NCBI GenBank assembly: GCA_013138735.1
Contig: WTCE01000005.1
Coordinates: 62,001 to 126,000 of the forward strand
From: Crocinitomix sp.
Lineage (GTDB): Bacteria; Bacteroidota; Bacteroidia; Flavobacteriales_D; Crocinitomicaceae
Length of the DNA: 64,000 bases
Reading direction: 5' to 3'
The notes under the pieces are model-generated. The model was not told where the DNA came from and searched no databases. It was given only the letters and a program-made list of their open reading frames with translations. A program made the position numbers and the translations under genes. The number at the start of each line of letters is the position of its first letter. The stretch's first letter is position 1. Positions 20,101 to 29,100 of the stretch are shown here, piece after piece.

Positions 20101-20297
20101 TCTTTATCAATTGGAATCGTTGTTGGACCGCCAGCGCTTTGACCTGTAATATTCAATTTTACATTGATCTTAGCGCGTTCAATAGCTGCGCCAGGTTCGA
20201 CTGGTGCACCACTAGTTTCAGGCTCCTCAATTTTATTCCCCATCCCTTTTTTGAGCCAAGGGAGAAATGTATAATCTGGTAAAATACTATCTGGCAT
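17187..20297 (-). CDS. Large cluster protein C (1036 aa), unknown function
   Basis: The protein lacks a signal peptide. The N-terminus is highly patterned: YTFLPWLKKGMGNKI (9-23), then a beta-rich stretch leading to LIGPGDIVGVNTSAI (69-83), TTDFEPNYLANIQFYD (92-107), FAWRYTPA (110-117) and LRPWLFLVVLKESEF (125-139). The central part contains helical segments, and the C-terminal third has RRPKTGTEVYPMF and FFGFDLTIPESKGDDP. I recall the GPGDVVG/DFEPNY arrangement from unnamed actinobacterial proteins encoded next to relatives of proteins A and B, which supports a conserved multi-gene unit. No catalytic motif was recognised. The 3' end lies 24 bases from the start of the 1947-aa gene. Confidence 0.85.
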   Translation of the reverse strand: MPDSILPDYTFLPWLKKGMGNKIEEPETSGAPVEPGAAIERAKINVKLNITGQSAGGPTTIPIDKEINLIGPGDIVGVNTSAIVKNDPKDKTTDFEPNYLANIQFYDEDFAWRYTPAKANANGQLRPWLFLVVLKESEFSFEDPTYNILPSITILDAGATATFLPKHTELAAWAHVHINDKLGDTETEDHLVAVSNMEARLAENPNLGTCRIMCPRKLEANTNYHAFVIPTYETGRLAGLGVDPAAVALIPAQTASWGTAHAADAEPNRFPIYHNWSFDTGEGGDFEHLVRLLKPQPVDNQVGRRPMDLQDAGFGLNYETDIVVEGETVVKTTLSLEGALTVPESEGEAYPYPENDGADFRRRLQDLVNMDEDLKAEGDLDLTDNIYALPGEEAVFGGGVLNDDPIVTPPLYGRWHFLEKKANINNDEADAASANWFHELNLDPRNRVIAAVGTNVIQESQDVFMHEAWEQMGDVIDTNKKVHWAQLSSETSNALFKKHISSQPNEKALALTGKMKRRLKNVDTGKTYYQEEKESKLPLAVEDKSFRRIMRPAGPIMKKIDPSQLINKTEAGHDLVNRLDNAGVTAAINKAAPHATWVTVSTLLPMDGGIVSGVGTALYNFNLTGIGDTGMFTIDNTTEANPFRTAIDAYTTYFNADNWETPEAKVAFEIEKAIEIKAAIEPRKTQLSRVYKTIISDGPGEALERIVPAMAHPIFNQPMYEAVRDLDHQLLIPNLNLVPTNSISLLQTNPKFIESYMVGLNHEMGRELLWREYPTDQRGTYFQQFWNPSDNLNSDGLAADLFEESNYDITKIHTWTKTTNLGTHKDGGETVKPVLLIRGDLLRKYPNAVIYAIKAEWQEDEGTGLPIYTLPRRPKTGTEVYPMFNAKIDPDITFFGFDLTIPESKGDDPAALQVIVDDTIAAAIEAGTSPIIAVAGLGVGDPGYFFVLKERPGEARFALDVDPGDDPDLASWNDLHWGKLSSTETIGLTEFTGAGPADAEDITWDANMNAAEMAMVLYQNPVMVCVHAREMLESAE

Positions 20298-20649
20298 AAT
20301 GTTTTTTTTTCAACGTGCAATTGTCAATGTGCAATTGTCAATTTTTAGTAGTGTTCAATGTCTTTTTTTTCAATTCTGAATGTCGATTAATGAATTCCGA
20401 AGTGTGTTTTTTACTTCTTCATTCAACATTCGTTAATCATCATTCGACATTCTTTTTCTTTAATCATTTTTCTAAGCAGCATGCTGAATGTCGATCACCT
20501 TGCTTCGCTGGAGTTACGCGAAGGCAAGACGAACTCCGAAGTGTTTTTTTACTTCGATATTCGACATATCGCGTTTCCTCAATATCTTCAATCTTAATTC
20601 TTTATTCTACGGTTTAAACTTCTTGGGTAGTTCAATTAAGAAGTTTGGG
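20298..20649. repeat. Intergenic region with repeats shared with 10950-11318
   Basis: No gene is seen in these 352 bases. A 14-base unit (GTGCAATTGTCAAT) is present twice in tandem at 20315-20342. The block at 20427-20461 matches 11169-11203. A near-palindrome around TGCTTCGC (20501-20508) and GCGAAGGCA follows a TCGATCACC that also occurs in the other gap. The two gaps look like relics of the same dispersed element. Confidence 0.65.
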
Positions 20650-23600
20650 TTATGCTAATTCGTGTTCTAACACCACGTCAATTTGGTCGACTAGTGCAGG
20701 GTTATTAATTAATAGTTTTGCCATAGCTACATGTGCTTCGGCTTGGCTGTCAAAACTTAGTTCTTCATCATCTTCTGTAAAGACAGATAAATCTTCAAGG
20801 TTCGCAATTTTAAACGTTTCTGTAGCCAATTTCAACTTGTTTGGCGTAAAGTTGGATTTGGCTTTGCTTTTCTTTCCTAGTTCTGAGTTGGAGGTATCAT
20901 TATTATTTACGAAAGTTTGGAAATTCTCTGCACTTTCGAATTGAAGTGGAAAGTCAGTTTCTGGAAATTCAGTTGAATCGTAAACAATTTTTTCATAAGC
21001 TAATTGTCTTGTGCGGTAAGCGCTTGTTTTATAGCTGTCTGTGACACTTACTTTGATGCCAGCATCCATTTTTTCAAATGATTTTCTGGCTAATTTTTCA
21101 TTGTCTGACAATTCGATAAAATCGGCGGGGGCAAAAAATTCTTTTGTTGGCGTTGTTTCCATTGCTATGAATGCATCTTCCTCTTCAACTTCAATTGACA
21201 ATGAAAATTGATTATAATCACTAGGAACTTGCTTTCCGAACTTATTAATGGTTGTATGTAAAGGCACTATTTGCTGTGCAAAACGTAAACTTCCGTTTGG
21301 ATGTGATAAGATGATACCCTCAACACCTTCTCCTTGTTCTTTTAAAGAAACCAACGTATTGGATTGTGAAGGCAAAATAGCTTGCCAATTTTTATTTTTA
21401 TCTCCTTCAATTTCAACTAAAGGCATTACTTCAACATCAGGCAGTACCGAGGTGTCTTCCTCTCCAAATGTTTTGTCGAAGTTGGCTTTTAAATTCATTT
21501 TCAAGAAAACAAATTCAGCTTTTCCTTGAACATGCCATGGTTTTGGCCCCTCTAACATTCCGTATAATGAAACAGACAATACTGCTTGATTATTTCGCAC
21601 AACGGCCATCATAGCGTATAATTCAGCGCGCAAATAAAATGGTGAGAATTGAATTAAAACATCAAATCCTAAGGCACCAATAACTTGAATGTTATTGGTG
21701 ATATTATAATAAAAATCAAGCAAAGCACCCATTTGTACCGTGTTGGATGTAATTGCCAAATAAGTTGAAAGTGTTAAACGTGGATTCTCTTCTGCTAAGA
21801 AGTTAATCATCAACCTGTTCATGGTTGGTAAATTCAACGGTGGTGGCGTATAAGCTGGGTGGAATCCTCCAACAGAGAATAAAAAGTTTGGTTCATCTCC
21901 CCATTTCAAACGGAAAGCCATATCACCTGCTAAGGCAAATGTGACAAAGTTTGATTCATAAATAGATGCGTCAAAAGTGATGTATTTTTCTCCAAAATCA
22001 ATGGTTCCTACAAAGTTTACTTGCAGTTTTACAACGTCATTTTTTTCTGTAGGTAAAATTGATTTAATCACCCCTAACACGGCTAATCTAACTGGTTTTG
22101 GAACTTCGAGCATTAGACCAATTTCCATTGTGACTAAACTCTTTGGATTCCCATATTCATCTTCAACACCTTTTAGCGTTCCCCAACCAATTAATCCCAT
22201 AATACCAAAAGTATAGCGGCCTTTTTGAACTGGGAATATTGTTTCTAAATCTGAAACAATTTGTGCAATGTTTTTTACTGGGTCATCTGGGAACATGACA
22301 TTGTCAATGGCATTGTTTTTAACACCATCTCGCAAGGCTTGCAAATTCATTGTTCGGTTAATTGCAACCAAACCTCCAACACCATTTAGCGTAAATCCAA
22401 ATGCGAGGTCTTGTGGTGTGAATTCTGCAGTTACTAATAACAGGATTGAATTCCCTTTCTCTCCACTCGGAAGTTTTGTGGTAATTATCCCAATAACTTT
22501 TAAAGTGACTTTATCTTTAATTCTTAATTCCGCAACGCCAACATAGCGTCCCTTTTCAAAATCTAGAAAAACATATCCACCGCCACTTATATTATCTCCT
22601 TTAACAGCTATTCCTAGGCCTTTTGGCGGGATTAAATTGAACGCCGCATTAAATGGCCCTATATTTCCACCAATTTCATCATCATCTGCAACTTTTGTTA
22701 AAATCACTTCAGCACCTAAACCGTCTACCGTAAAAATGAATTTCTTTTTCAAGTTGAGGCTTGCACCAACTAATTTTACTTTAGTGGAAACGCCATCCTC
22801 AACAGGAACAATCGTTAGATCTATGCCGTCCAATTTAAATAATCCGTCCTCCTTTTTTTGATTGAATGGAATCCGGACTGTGGATTCCTCAAGTTCTGGT
22901 GGACCGTCATTTGATAAGCCTAATTTTAATCCAATCGCCCATTCAAATGTAAGGTCATAATCGAATCCATCACCTTGCGTCCATTTTAATAATTCTGCGA
23001 AAATTGATTTTGGAACAAATTTATTGACAAAAGGAATATCTAGATTGTTGGTTAATTTTCCAGTTAAACCAACGAAGAATTTTTCATTAATACGACCAAG
23101 TTCAAGATCACGAAGTGTAAGTGTGAAAATGTTGTTATCCATGGCTTCAATACCTTGTTCATCTAGCGGAGCAATTTCTGGATATGGATAACTCACATGA
23201 ATTTTGAAACCATTAGTAAAGTCAATGGTCATGTTAAGTGGCTCTTCGAAGGCATCAATATCAATTTTGCCAGTTACTGTACTGGAAACAACTTTGTTTT
23301 TACTGAAGGTTAAAAAGAAATCTTCAATGATAATTTTATTTTCTCCGCCAATACCGAATTCAAGCACACCAAAATCAGGCGGATCCACTAACGCTGTTAC
23401 AACTCCGGCTCCGGTAATGTTAAAATAATTGTTTTCTGCGTCAGCTAGTGATAATCCTTCCTCAGGAATAGTAATTGTGCATTCATCTTCTACAAAACTA
23501 ACAGTGTCATCTTCATCAGTTTCAGGGTCTCCTTCAATTAGAATTGTCCTATTTCCAGAAATAACCATTTCTTTCGTTTCTTCATCAAACGAAAAATCCA

Positions 23601-24819
23601 AATCAACATCAGTTGGCACTAAATTTATATAGGTGCTTTCACCGTCCGCTTGAAGTCCAATTGTACCTGAAAGGCCGCCTTCAGATCCAACTAGTAAATT
23701 ACGAGCAACAATTGTTGCAGTATTTCCATCTTCTGGGCTAAAGAAATTCGGGAAGCTGATAGTAGCTTCACTAATAAACACTCCTTTAAATTCATTTGAC
23801 CTTCCGTCAGCAGTTGCTTCGGGGATGTTTTTGTCGTCTCGTAGGTCTAATTTTAATTCAGTAACACTTAAAATCAATGCTGTGTTACCAATTCGACATA
23901 GAGGTAGACTATAGGTCACGTCATTGAACAAGTCAAAATAAAATCCTTCTCCTGATTTATATGAGATTCCTCCAATATTATCGCAGGTAAGATAGGCTAG
24001 AGAATCGGGTAAATCTTCTCCGAATTCATCCACCGGCTTTAACCAAGTTCCCGGGAATCGAATACCTACACTCGGAAGTTGAAGGTTAAATTGAATTTCA
24101 GGTTGAATAATATCTAGTAAATCATCTGTAACATCATTAAAAATAGTTTTAAATAGGTCCTTAACCCGATCAATTTTTTCGTCTAAATCATCCCCGATAT
24201 TTACGATTACTTCGTAAATTGTTTTAACGAGTTGTTTCCCTTCATTTGTCATTTGCTCAAAGACATCAATGATTTTCATGGCCTCAGTAAAGGTTGGCTC
24301 AGAGGGAATGGTTATATCTGAAGCATATTGAGCGTTAAAACTCCCAACGAATTCATTTAATGCATCAAGTTCTTCGGCAAAAAAAACTTTTAGGACTTTT
24401 TCAAACAAAGTAATTGGAGTATATCCTGAAAGGTCAATCACAATTTCCAACATTTCCTCTAACGAATCGGCGAGAATCTCTAGCGGCGTTGCGTTTTTAA
24501 AATCAAACGAAAATCGATTAACGTACCTCAATAAGGTCCATTTATAGTCGAATGCAACTGATAAATTATCCGCTCCTGGTGGTGCGATTACAAAAGCTAG
24601 GTCTCCATATATAGGCAGATCCAAATCTCTATAAGTATGAAATGACATCCTGTAGGAACCGATTGAATTGTCGTAAGAATGACCCAACTGCAAATCTTTT
24701 AGATAAATTTGTGTTCCTTTTTCAACAACAAAATTTTCTAAAAATTCGAGTTTTTTCGGCAAAAAATCAAGGTTAATGACCTCTGCCAAACTAGGATATA
24801 AATTTGTGATATCTGACAT
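20650..24819 (-). CDS. Giant cluster protein D (1389 aa), DUF6603-like
   Basis: This beta-rich protein has no signal peptide. Residues 1-240 include helical segments, and about 250-700 is repetitive beta-sandwich-like sequence. A well-patterned domain at roughly 720-1120 includes FTLNGVGGLVAINRTM (809-824), VMFPDDPVKNIAQIVSDL (841-858), GLIGWGTL (875-882), FSVGGFHPAYTPP (981-993), NTVQMGALLDFYY (1026-1038) and GPKPWHVQG (1091-1099). From memory this corresponds to the family annotated DUF6603 in actinobacteria and fungi. No enzymatic role is known to me. The alternating Gly/hydrophobic pattern could be an amphipathic sheet that binds lipid or stacks on itself, which is inference. The lipoprotein gene upstream ends 15 bases from its start. 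Confidence 0.85.
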   Translation of the reverse strand: MSDITNLYPSLAEVINLDFLPKKLEFLENFVVEKGTQIYLKDLQLGHSYDNSIGSYRMSFHTYRDLDLPIYGDLAFVIAPPGADNLSVAFDYKWTLLRYVNRFSFDFKNATPLEILADSLEEMLEIVIDLSGYTPITLFEKVLKVFFAEELDALNEFVGSFNAQYASDITIPSEPTFTEAMKIIDVFEQMTNEGKQLVKTIYEVIVNIGDDLDEKIDRVKDLFKTIFNDVTDDLLDIIQPEIQFNLQLPSVGIRFPGTWLKPVDEFGEDLPDSLAYLTCDNIGGISYKSGEGFYFDLFNDVTYSLPLCRIGNTALILSVTELKLDLRDDKNIPEATADGRSNEFKGVFISEATISFPNFFSPEDGNTATIVARNLLVGSEGGLSGTIGLQADGESTYINLVPTDVDLDFSFDEETKEMVISGNRTILIEGDPETDEDDTVSFVEDECTITIPEEGLSLADAENNYFNITGAGVVTALVDPPDFGVLEFGIGGENKIIIEDFFLTFSKNKVVSSTVTGKIDIDAFEEPLNMTIDFTNGFKIHVSYPYPEIAPLDEQGIEAMDNNIFTLTLRDLELGRINEKFFVGLTGKLTNNLDIPFVNKFVPKSIFAELLKWTQGDGFDYDLTFEWAIGLKLGLSNDGPPELEESTVRIPFNQKKEDGLFKLDGIDLTIVPVEDGVSTKVKLVGASLNLKKKFIFTVDGLGAEVILTKVADDDEIGGNIGPFNAAFNLIPPKGLGIAVKGDNISGGGYVFLDFEKGRYVGVAELRIKDKVTLKVIGIITTKLPSGEKGNSILLLVTAEFTPQDLAFGFTLNGVGGLVAINRTMNLQALRDGVKNNAIDNVMFPDDPVKNIAQIVSDLETIFPVQKGRYTFGIMGLIGWGTLKGVEDEYGNPKSLVTMEIGLMLEVPKPVRLAVLGVIKSILPTEKNDVVKLQVNFVGTIDFGEKYITFDASIYESNFVTFALAGDMAFRLKWGDEPNFLFSVGGFHPAYTPPPLNLPTMNRLMINFLAEENPRLTLSTYLAITSNTVQMGALLDFYYNITNNIQVIGALGFDVLIQFSPFYLRAELYAMMAVVRNNQAVLSVSLYGMLEGPKPWHVQGKAEFVFLKMNLKANFDKTFGEEDTSVLPDVEVMPLVEIEGDKNKNWQAILPSQSNTLVSLKEQGEGVEGIILSHPNGSLRFAQQIVPLHTTINKFGKQVPSDYNQFSLSIEVEEEDAFIAMETTPTKEFFAPADFIELSDNEKLARKSFEKMDAGIKVSVTDSYKTSAYRTRQLAYEKIVYDSTEFPETDFPLQFESAENFQTFVNNNDTSNSELGKKSKAKSNFTPNKLKLATETFKIANLEDLSVFTEDDEELSFDSQAEAHVAMAKLLINNPALVDQIDVVLEHELA

Positions 24820-24834
24820 ATAAAAAGTTTTGTT

Positions 24835-26169
24835 TTAATTCTTGTCGTAGTATTCGTAAACGCGCTGTTGAGTGAATATTAAAGCTGGTTCTCCATCTGG
24901 TACATTTAGGTTATACCCTACCATATACATTTTACAGTTTTGCCAATTATTGTATTCGTCAAAATCGTCATATTCCATATTGTATACACTGAACAAGAAT
25001 CGCTTATCTCTCCCATAATAAAAACGCTGTTCGATTATATTCCCATCAGAATCAAAAATCGTTGTGAAAAAATTAGTTGGGCCTTCTAAATCAGGTTTTA
25101 CACTAAACATAGAATCAGGAACAGACCGACTATTGGTATAATAAAATTTGTCATAACCTCCTAATATTCCCAATTCTACATAATGAGAATCCAGTCGATT
25201 AAATACATCATAAACGTATGTGTCTTTTGTGAAAGCTGCTGAATCTCTAAAAGGGTCTGTAACCATACGATCCAAGTTAATTCGATAAAGGCCATTAAAG
25301 TCTTTCGGAGATTCTGTGAAATTAATCTTCTCAACCACAAGCCCTTTTTCATTGTAAAGGTATTCAGTTCGAGTACGATTGGTGCAATCATACGTCGAAT
25401 CAATACTGTTATAGGATGGCGAAATAACCCTACCTGAACTATTTTTGTTCCCTCCTGTTTTAATAAGTTTATGGCTAATTATGTCAAAAATAGTATCGGG
25501 ATAAAAAAATCGATTCAATAAACCGTTTGAATGATATCGGGTCTCTAACTTATCAGTAATTTCATATTTGTAAAGATCAATGGATCCCTGTTCAAAATAG
25601 TAATCCCGCGATAAAATCAAAGCTGAATCTTTTTCAGAAAACGGTTTACTTTCGTTGGTATATGAAACCGGTAAGTACAATGGCGGTGCGAATTGGTGTA
25701 CAGCTAAAAATTTTGGGTACCTCTGCATATTTGGATATCGATTCTTAATTGATTCGAACTGTTTAACATCACTGATATAATGAGATGAGGCAAATCCTCC
25801 TCTTTTTTGCCAAAATTTTAACGAATCTAATGAAAGTCCCAATATTGATGTGTCTCTAACAATTGTCATTGATGTATTTAAACCATTTATATCAAATTCA
25901 AAAAACCAATTTTCAGGAGATCGGTTTGTTGATAGCGAGGGCACTTCTATTCCGCAGGTATTCATTCTCAATCGAGTATTATTGCTAAAGTTTTTAATTC
26001 TTACATTCTTTAAAGGCCCATTAAATGTCATTTTTTGATATCCCATTGTTGGAACATCCCACTTAAAGGCATTCGAGTCTATTAAACTTGTTTGAGATTC
26101 ATTTTCCGCAGAAACATTACAAGCGGTAAAAAATAAAAAACTAATACATAAAACAAATCCAAACTTCAT
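24835..26169 (-). CDS. Lipoprotein inside the giant-protein cluster
   Basis: The 444-residue product has a typical lipoprotein signal ending FFTAC at residue 16. Among the cluster genes it is the only one with an export signal. The mature part has YD/RHS-like phrases (YLYNEKGLVVEKINF, YNMEYDDFDEYNNWQNCKMY) that resemble short beta-hairpin repeats found in many Bacteroidota lipoproteins, but I cannot assign a family. It is tightly packed, 15 bases before protein D and 5 bases after protein E in transcription order, so it belongs to the same operon and may provide a membrane anchor for the rest. Confidence 0.8.
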   Translation of the reverse strand: MKFGFVLCISFLFFTACNVSAENESQTSLIDSNAFKWDVPTMGYQKMTFNGPLKNVRIKNFSNNTRLRMNTCGIEVPSLSTNRSPENWFFEFDINGLNTSMTIVRDTSILGLSLDSLKFWQKRGGFASSHYISDVKQFESIKNRYPNMQRYPKFLAVHQFAPPLYLPVSYTNESKPFSEKDSALILSRDYYFEQGSIDLYKYEITDKLETRYHSNGLLNRFFYPDTIFDIISHKLIKTGGNKNSSGRVISPSYNSIDSTYDCTNRTRTEYLYNEKGLVVEKINFTESPKDFNGLYRINLDRMVTDPFRDSAAFTKDTYVYDVFNRLDSHYVELGILGGYDKFYYTNSRSVPDSMFSVKPDLEGPTNFFTTIFDSDGNIIEQRFYYGRDKRFLFSVYNMEYDDFDEYNNWQNCKMYMVGYNLNVPDGEPALIFTQQRVYEYYDKN

Positions 26170-26174
26170 AATTA

Positions 26175-29100
26175 TTATTCTACGGGGTCAATAAAATTTA
26201 AAAAAATATCTTCAATACCTGCTCCGACTCTATCAATTTCAGCCTTTATATCTTTCATAACATTGACATAGAAGTCTTCAAATCCATCAGGAACAATTCC
26301 ATCTGGATATTGTATTGTCAATTTACCGTCTTCAACGATATCAAATCGCAAAATAAAACCAAGACCGATACGAAACATTAATCTAACCTTGGCTCCTCCA
26401 GCTAAACTTCCAGACCAACCTTTAGTTACTCCTGCGGATGCTTCAACAAAAAGATTCGTTTTTATACTATCCAAGACTTGACTACAGATTTTTAAGATAT
26501 CGGGAACTCCTGTATATCTGTCAAATTTATTGACCAATGCTTGTCCTACTTCTTGTATTTTAGGTGGGTTTAACAATTCATCTATGTGAAATACCATTCC
26601 TACCATATTTACAAAAGCTGCTGCTATTTTGTCAAAAGTAATATCACTAAGATAGGGACGAGATGCATCTTCTAAATATTCCATTGTTTTCGTGAAAAGT
26701 ATATTATTTCGACTCTTTGGGTCTGTGACCTCTTCTCCGTCTTCGTCCGTATAAAAAAGTTCATCTTTTTGCCATTCATTTTGAAGGTTATGTATAATTA
26801 ATATAATTTGGTTTTTAAATTCCGGCGATTTATTAATAAAAAGCATTGCACGTTTGAAATAAAACATAATTGTAGAAAAAATTTCTTCTAAATCAAATTC
26901 TATTTCACCTCCTATGCCCACTCCTAATTCAATTCCTTTTGTTGCAGTGCTATTTTTTTTCAGCAAATTTTTCCTATGTTCAAAGCCGCTTGCATCAATG
27001 TCAATAATATTTTCTGCTATCCTATATGCACTTCCTGTTGCTAACCCTATTGCTGAACTATGTTTAAAACCGACATTTTTAAATAATCCAATGACGAACG
27101 GTATATCTGAAAATTCAAAATCTTCTGCGAAGGTTGTAGTCGATAATTCGAACGTATTTAACGTTAAATAAGATGTACTACCTGGAGTCAAAAAACCTTC
27201 ATAGTCTCCCGTATCAAGATTAAAACGCCATTCGGTTTCAACATTTTTCGAGACATATTTAATATTTCCATTATGTGATTCAATCGAATATCCAGATATA
27301 TCAGGGAAATTCACTAGTATATTATCTAATTCAAATTCAGCCACAGAGCCATTTCTGGTAACGCGATTTACAACTGCAAAGGACACACCCTTGTCAAAAT
27401 TTAATGCACTTAAAAAGTTACCAATCGTACTATTCACTAACAAACGCTGTAAAAAGCCACCCATTGGCCCTACATTTAATTTACCCTTTGCAAAATAATT
27501 GTTTTCAGTTTCAACTTCGCTCGGAACTCTAGCGTCGATAGAATGTACCATTGGTTTATTGTCATACTTTGCTGAATAATTGTAACTATATCCTAGTTCC
27601 AACTCTCCCTCAGCAAGAACACCGATTCCTGAAATTACCTTATCCCATATTGATTCAGACGACATCCACCCTTTACTCACATCATTTCTATCCGAATTAC
27701 CCTTATTTTTGTCATATTTTAATTTTTTATTGCCATCATTAATATCCGAATCGGTATTGGCACCACCTAAAGATCCTGCAGCATAGGCTGCGAAAAACAG
27801 GCTGAACGAATAGTTTGATTTCACTAAATATTGTGCTGGGTCTATATTATACCCCAATAGGTAACTTGCCAAACCAGTTGCAATAGTACCAAATGGACCA
27901 AGACAAGCTCCTAATGCAGCTAACAATGCAGTTTCCTCTGGCCGTATTGGAAATTCATATTGTTCCGACCCATAAAGTTTTATACCCGCTTCAATTCCGG
28001 CGACTGCTTGGGCTCCATTTTTACTTCTCTTGGAACCACCATTAGCGGAATAATATCCATAAGAAACGCCAACTCCAGCATCCAAATACCCCTTAAATTC
28101 ACCACTCTTAAAAAGAACTAGAACCAACTCATCTATATTCGTTACTTTGCGATACATTCTCATGTATACCTCAAAGTCTGTTGCGATTGGAATTCCCCAT
28201 GTAATACCTAGCGCCGCATCTATGTAACCACCAACACCTCGAATCCATGTTCTTGTTAAAGTTTCTATTGCATAATTATATACATCCTTAAAAAACTGCA
28301 CTATACTTCGCCAAACCTCCTTCAACCATGCTTTTGTTTCCTCATACAACTCTACTAATAGATCAATAGCTTCGTCTATTCCAGCCAAAATTCCTTCGAA
28401 AAAACCTTCTTCAACATATGCGTATTTATCAGCTAATTCTTCCAACATTACTTCTGGTCTGAAGTTAATATGATTAAAAAAGGAATCGGCAGATTGCCTA
28501 TTCGGAAGCTTTATGATACTACCAGGCGTTAAAGTGTAAAAAGTTTCTAGTCCTAATGCATCAAAGATCACTTCTGAACCAGGGTTGACAGTTGACTTAT
28601 AATTGATGAAACGTTCTGTGTTAGTAAGAAGTGTTTCAGGGTTGTCAATATCAGGTGCTATACTAAAATTATAAAAGTCGTCCAGCTGTTCCTCAGTCAA
28701 ATGAGACGAAGGCTCCGTAGCTATTCCATTTTCTATAAACGCATCCTCTGATTTAGATACATTATAATAATAAACATAGTTTAAGTAGAATTTAAGTTTT
28801 ACATCTTGATTTCTACTCCCTGGAGAAAACATTGATTGAGCGGGGAAGCTCATGATATAATTACCATCAATATCATTAATTACCAGGTCTTCATCTGAAT
28901 AATATTGATCATTTATGATACTACTAAAAGTATCACCTGGCTGTATCTTGTAATAGACAAAATCTTCCGATTGACCCATTTGCGCATTATCAGCTATCGT
29001 TTCGACATGTTCGCTTGCAATTACTCCAGCAGGTGAGTAAAACTTTATCTCTGGGTCGATATTTGACAGTTCAACTGCAGTTTTATTGTCAATTATGAAT

